Shown here: positions 63,105 to 64,000 of the stretch, piece by piece
How the letters are laid out: the number at the start of each line of letters is the position of its first letter
How positions within the stretch are numbered: the first letter of the stretch is position 1
NCBI RefSeq assembly: GCF_030160235.1
Contig: NZ_BSNY01000012.1
Location: 124,001 to 188,000, forward strand
Origin: Mesorhizobium huakuii
GTDB lineage: Bacteria > Pseudomonadota > Alphaproteobacteria > Rhizobiales > Rhizobiaceae
Reading direction: 5' to 3'
DNA length: 64,000 nt
Translations under genes and position numbers: made by a program
Notes under the pieces: model-generated
The model's input: only the letters and a program-made list of their open reading frames with translations
Databases searched by the model: none
What the model was told of the DNA's origin: nothing

Positions 63105-63151
63105 TGCATGTCGCCCAAAAGTGACGTCGGTTTTGGGAAGACGACATGCAT
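63104..63151. repeat. Palindromic rhizobial intergenic repeat at a gene start
   Basis: Left arm ATGCATGTCGCCCAAAA (63104-63120) and right arm TTTTGGG-AAGA-CGACATGCAT (63131-63151) form an imperfect long inverted repeat. I recognise ATGCATGTCG-CCCAAAA-type elements as common in rhizobial genomes. It fills the gap between the ATPase gene and the GMC gene, and its right end supplies a possible ATG for the latter. Confidence 0.65.
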
Positions 63152-64000
63152 GAAACGAAAACCGGCATGAGCATCGCGGCCGCGGAATTCGACTATATCG
63201 TCATCGGCGCGGGCTCGGCCGGTTGCGTCCTCGCCAACAGGCTGAGCGCCAACCCCGCAGCCCGTGTCTGCCTGATCGAGGCCGGCGGCAGTGACGACCG
63301 CACAAGGGTGCGCGTGCCGGCCGGCATCCTTTCGCTCTACGGCAATCCGAACTTCGACTACGGCTACAAGGGCGTGCCGCAGCCGCTGCTCAACAACCGT
63401 CGCATACCGGTAAACCGGGGCAAGCTTCTCGGCGGGTCGAGTTCGATCAATTCGATGGTCTATATCCGCGGCGCAGCACAAGACTACGACGAGTGGGCGG
63501 CACTTGGCTGCGCGGGTTGGTCCTATGCCGACGTCTTGCCTGTCTTCAAGAAACTGGAGCGGAACCTGCTGTCGCAGAGCCCGGTCTATCACGGCTTCGA
63601 CGGCGAACTGCTGGTCGACGTTCCGCGCGACCCCAACGACGTATCCCGCCTGTGGGTAGAGGCGGGCCAGAGCATCGGCCTGCCCGAAAACCGCGACTTC
63701 AATGCCGATGGCCAGCTCGGCCTCGGCATCTACAACGTCACCCAGGACAAGGGCCAGCGTTTCTCGGCCTATTCGGCCTTCGTCCGGCCGGTTCTCGGCC
63801 GCCCGAACCTCCAGGTGCTGTCGGGTGTCGAGGTGCTCGATCTGGCGATCGAAAGCGGGCGCGTCACCGGCGTCAATGTGATCAGGGACGGAGCGGCCCA
63901 AAGGCTGGCATGCCGCGCCGAAGTCGTCCTGAGTGCGGGCGCGATCGGATCGCCGCGCATCCTGCTTGCGTCCGGCATCGGCCCGGCCAAGGAACTGAAG
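63146..64000 (+). CDS. GMC family FAD oxidoreductase, 3' end beyond window
   Basis: Partial; 285 codons visible and open at the window end. Two in-frame starts: ATG at 63146 (inside the palindromic repeat, GGGAAG upstream) or ATG at 63167. Translated by hand: FAD motif YIVIGAGSAGCVLANRLSAN, GMC signature GKLLGGSSSINSMVYIRGAA, and LSAGAIGSPRILLASGIGP, the second GMC signature. The His/Asn active site lies beyond the window. It probably oxidises an alcohol group on the compound taken up by the preceding importer. Related to, but distinct from, the GMC protein at 57754. Confidence 0.88.
   Translation, partial: MHETKTGMSIAAAEFDYIVIGAGSAGCVLANRLSANPAARVCLIEAGGSDDRTRVRVPAGILSLYGNPNFDYGYKGVPQPLLNNRRIPVNRGKLLGGSSSINSMVYIRGAAQDYDEWAALGCAGWSYADVLPVFKKLERNLLSQSPVYHGFDGELLVDVPRDPNDVSRLWVEAGQSIGLPENRDFNADGQLGLGIYNVTQDKGQRFSAYSAFVRPVLGRPNLQVLSGVEVLDLAIESGRVTGVNVIRDGAAQRLACRAEVVLSAGAIGSPRILLASGIGPAKELK

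Noticed and set aside
1-64000. tRNA, rRNA, CRISPR arrays, integrase or intact insertion sequences
   Set aside because: I looked for cloverleaf ends, regularly spaced repeats and complete transposase frames and saw none; only transposase relics are present.

Overview
The window is high-GC, gene-dense alphaproteobacterial DNA, most probably from a Mesorhizobium-like rhizobium (Phyllobacteriaceae). Reasons: an imp-type type VI secretion (T6SS) locus in the rhizobial gene order, many sugar ABC importers paired with GntR, IclR and SorC regulators, and two palindromic intergenic repeats of a kind I recognise from rhizobial genomes. The genus is inferred from memory of such loci, not from a search.

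Layout. (1) 1-21188: T6SS locus. A long minus-strand operon runs tssA-tssB-tssC-hcp-tssE-tssF-tssG-tagH(fha)-tssJ-tssK-tssL-tssM-tagF-DUF2169-ketosynthase-like gene, which is cut by the window start. tssH (clpV) is divergent on the plus strand. No vgrG, PAAR or effector gene lies inside the window; the DUF2169 and ketosynthase-like genes suggest that the cargo genes lie further left. (2) 21189-23054: a sparse, partly decayed stretch with a winged-helix regulator remnant and two small genes of unknown function. (3) 23055-40991: a large catabolic island. A minus-strand operon (FadR-type regulator, SDR, UxuA-like, RraA-like) is divergent from a bona fide uxuA across two matching FadR-type operators. 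Next comes a 13-kb plus-strand run: a solute-binding-type protein without signal peptide, an IclR regulator, a complete Rbs/Xyl-type importer, an SDR, a CaiB CoA-transferase, a crotonase, an aldose epimerase-like protein, a fused class I CoA-transferase-like protein and an SMP-30 lactonase. It combines hexuronate/aldonate chemistry with CoA-thioester chemistry, which is unusual and has no pathway I can name. (4) 41002-47837: an IS630 remnant and a palindromic repeat, then an enolase-superfamily dehydratase divergent from a GntR regulator, followed by a MalFGK-type importer. The two flanking promoters share an operator-like palindrome. An IS5-type remnant ends the region. (5) 47843-59373: a polyol/sugar operon with a RbsBAC-type importer, SorC regulator, aldo-keto reductase, GlpD-type FAD dehydrogenase, DhnA-type aldolase, FGGY kinase and GMC oxidoreductase. 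The logic resembles erythritol catabolism, with an aldolase step. (6) 59502-60005: a peptide deformylase homologue with altered catalytic motifs. (7) 60353-64000: a Tau/Ssu-type importer followed by a GMC oxidoreductase that begins at a palindromic repeat and runs off the window.

The most interesting candidates for undescribed biology are the signal-less solute-binding protein translationally coupled to an IclR regulator inside the CoA/sugar-acid island, and the fused CoA-transferase-like protein in that island, which appears to lack the catalytic glutamate. I saw no tRNA, rRNA or CRISPR.
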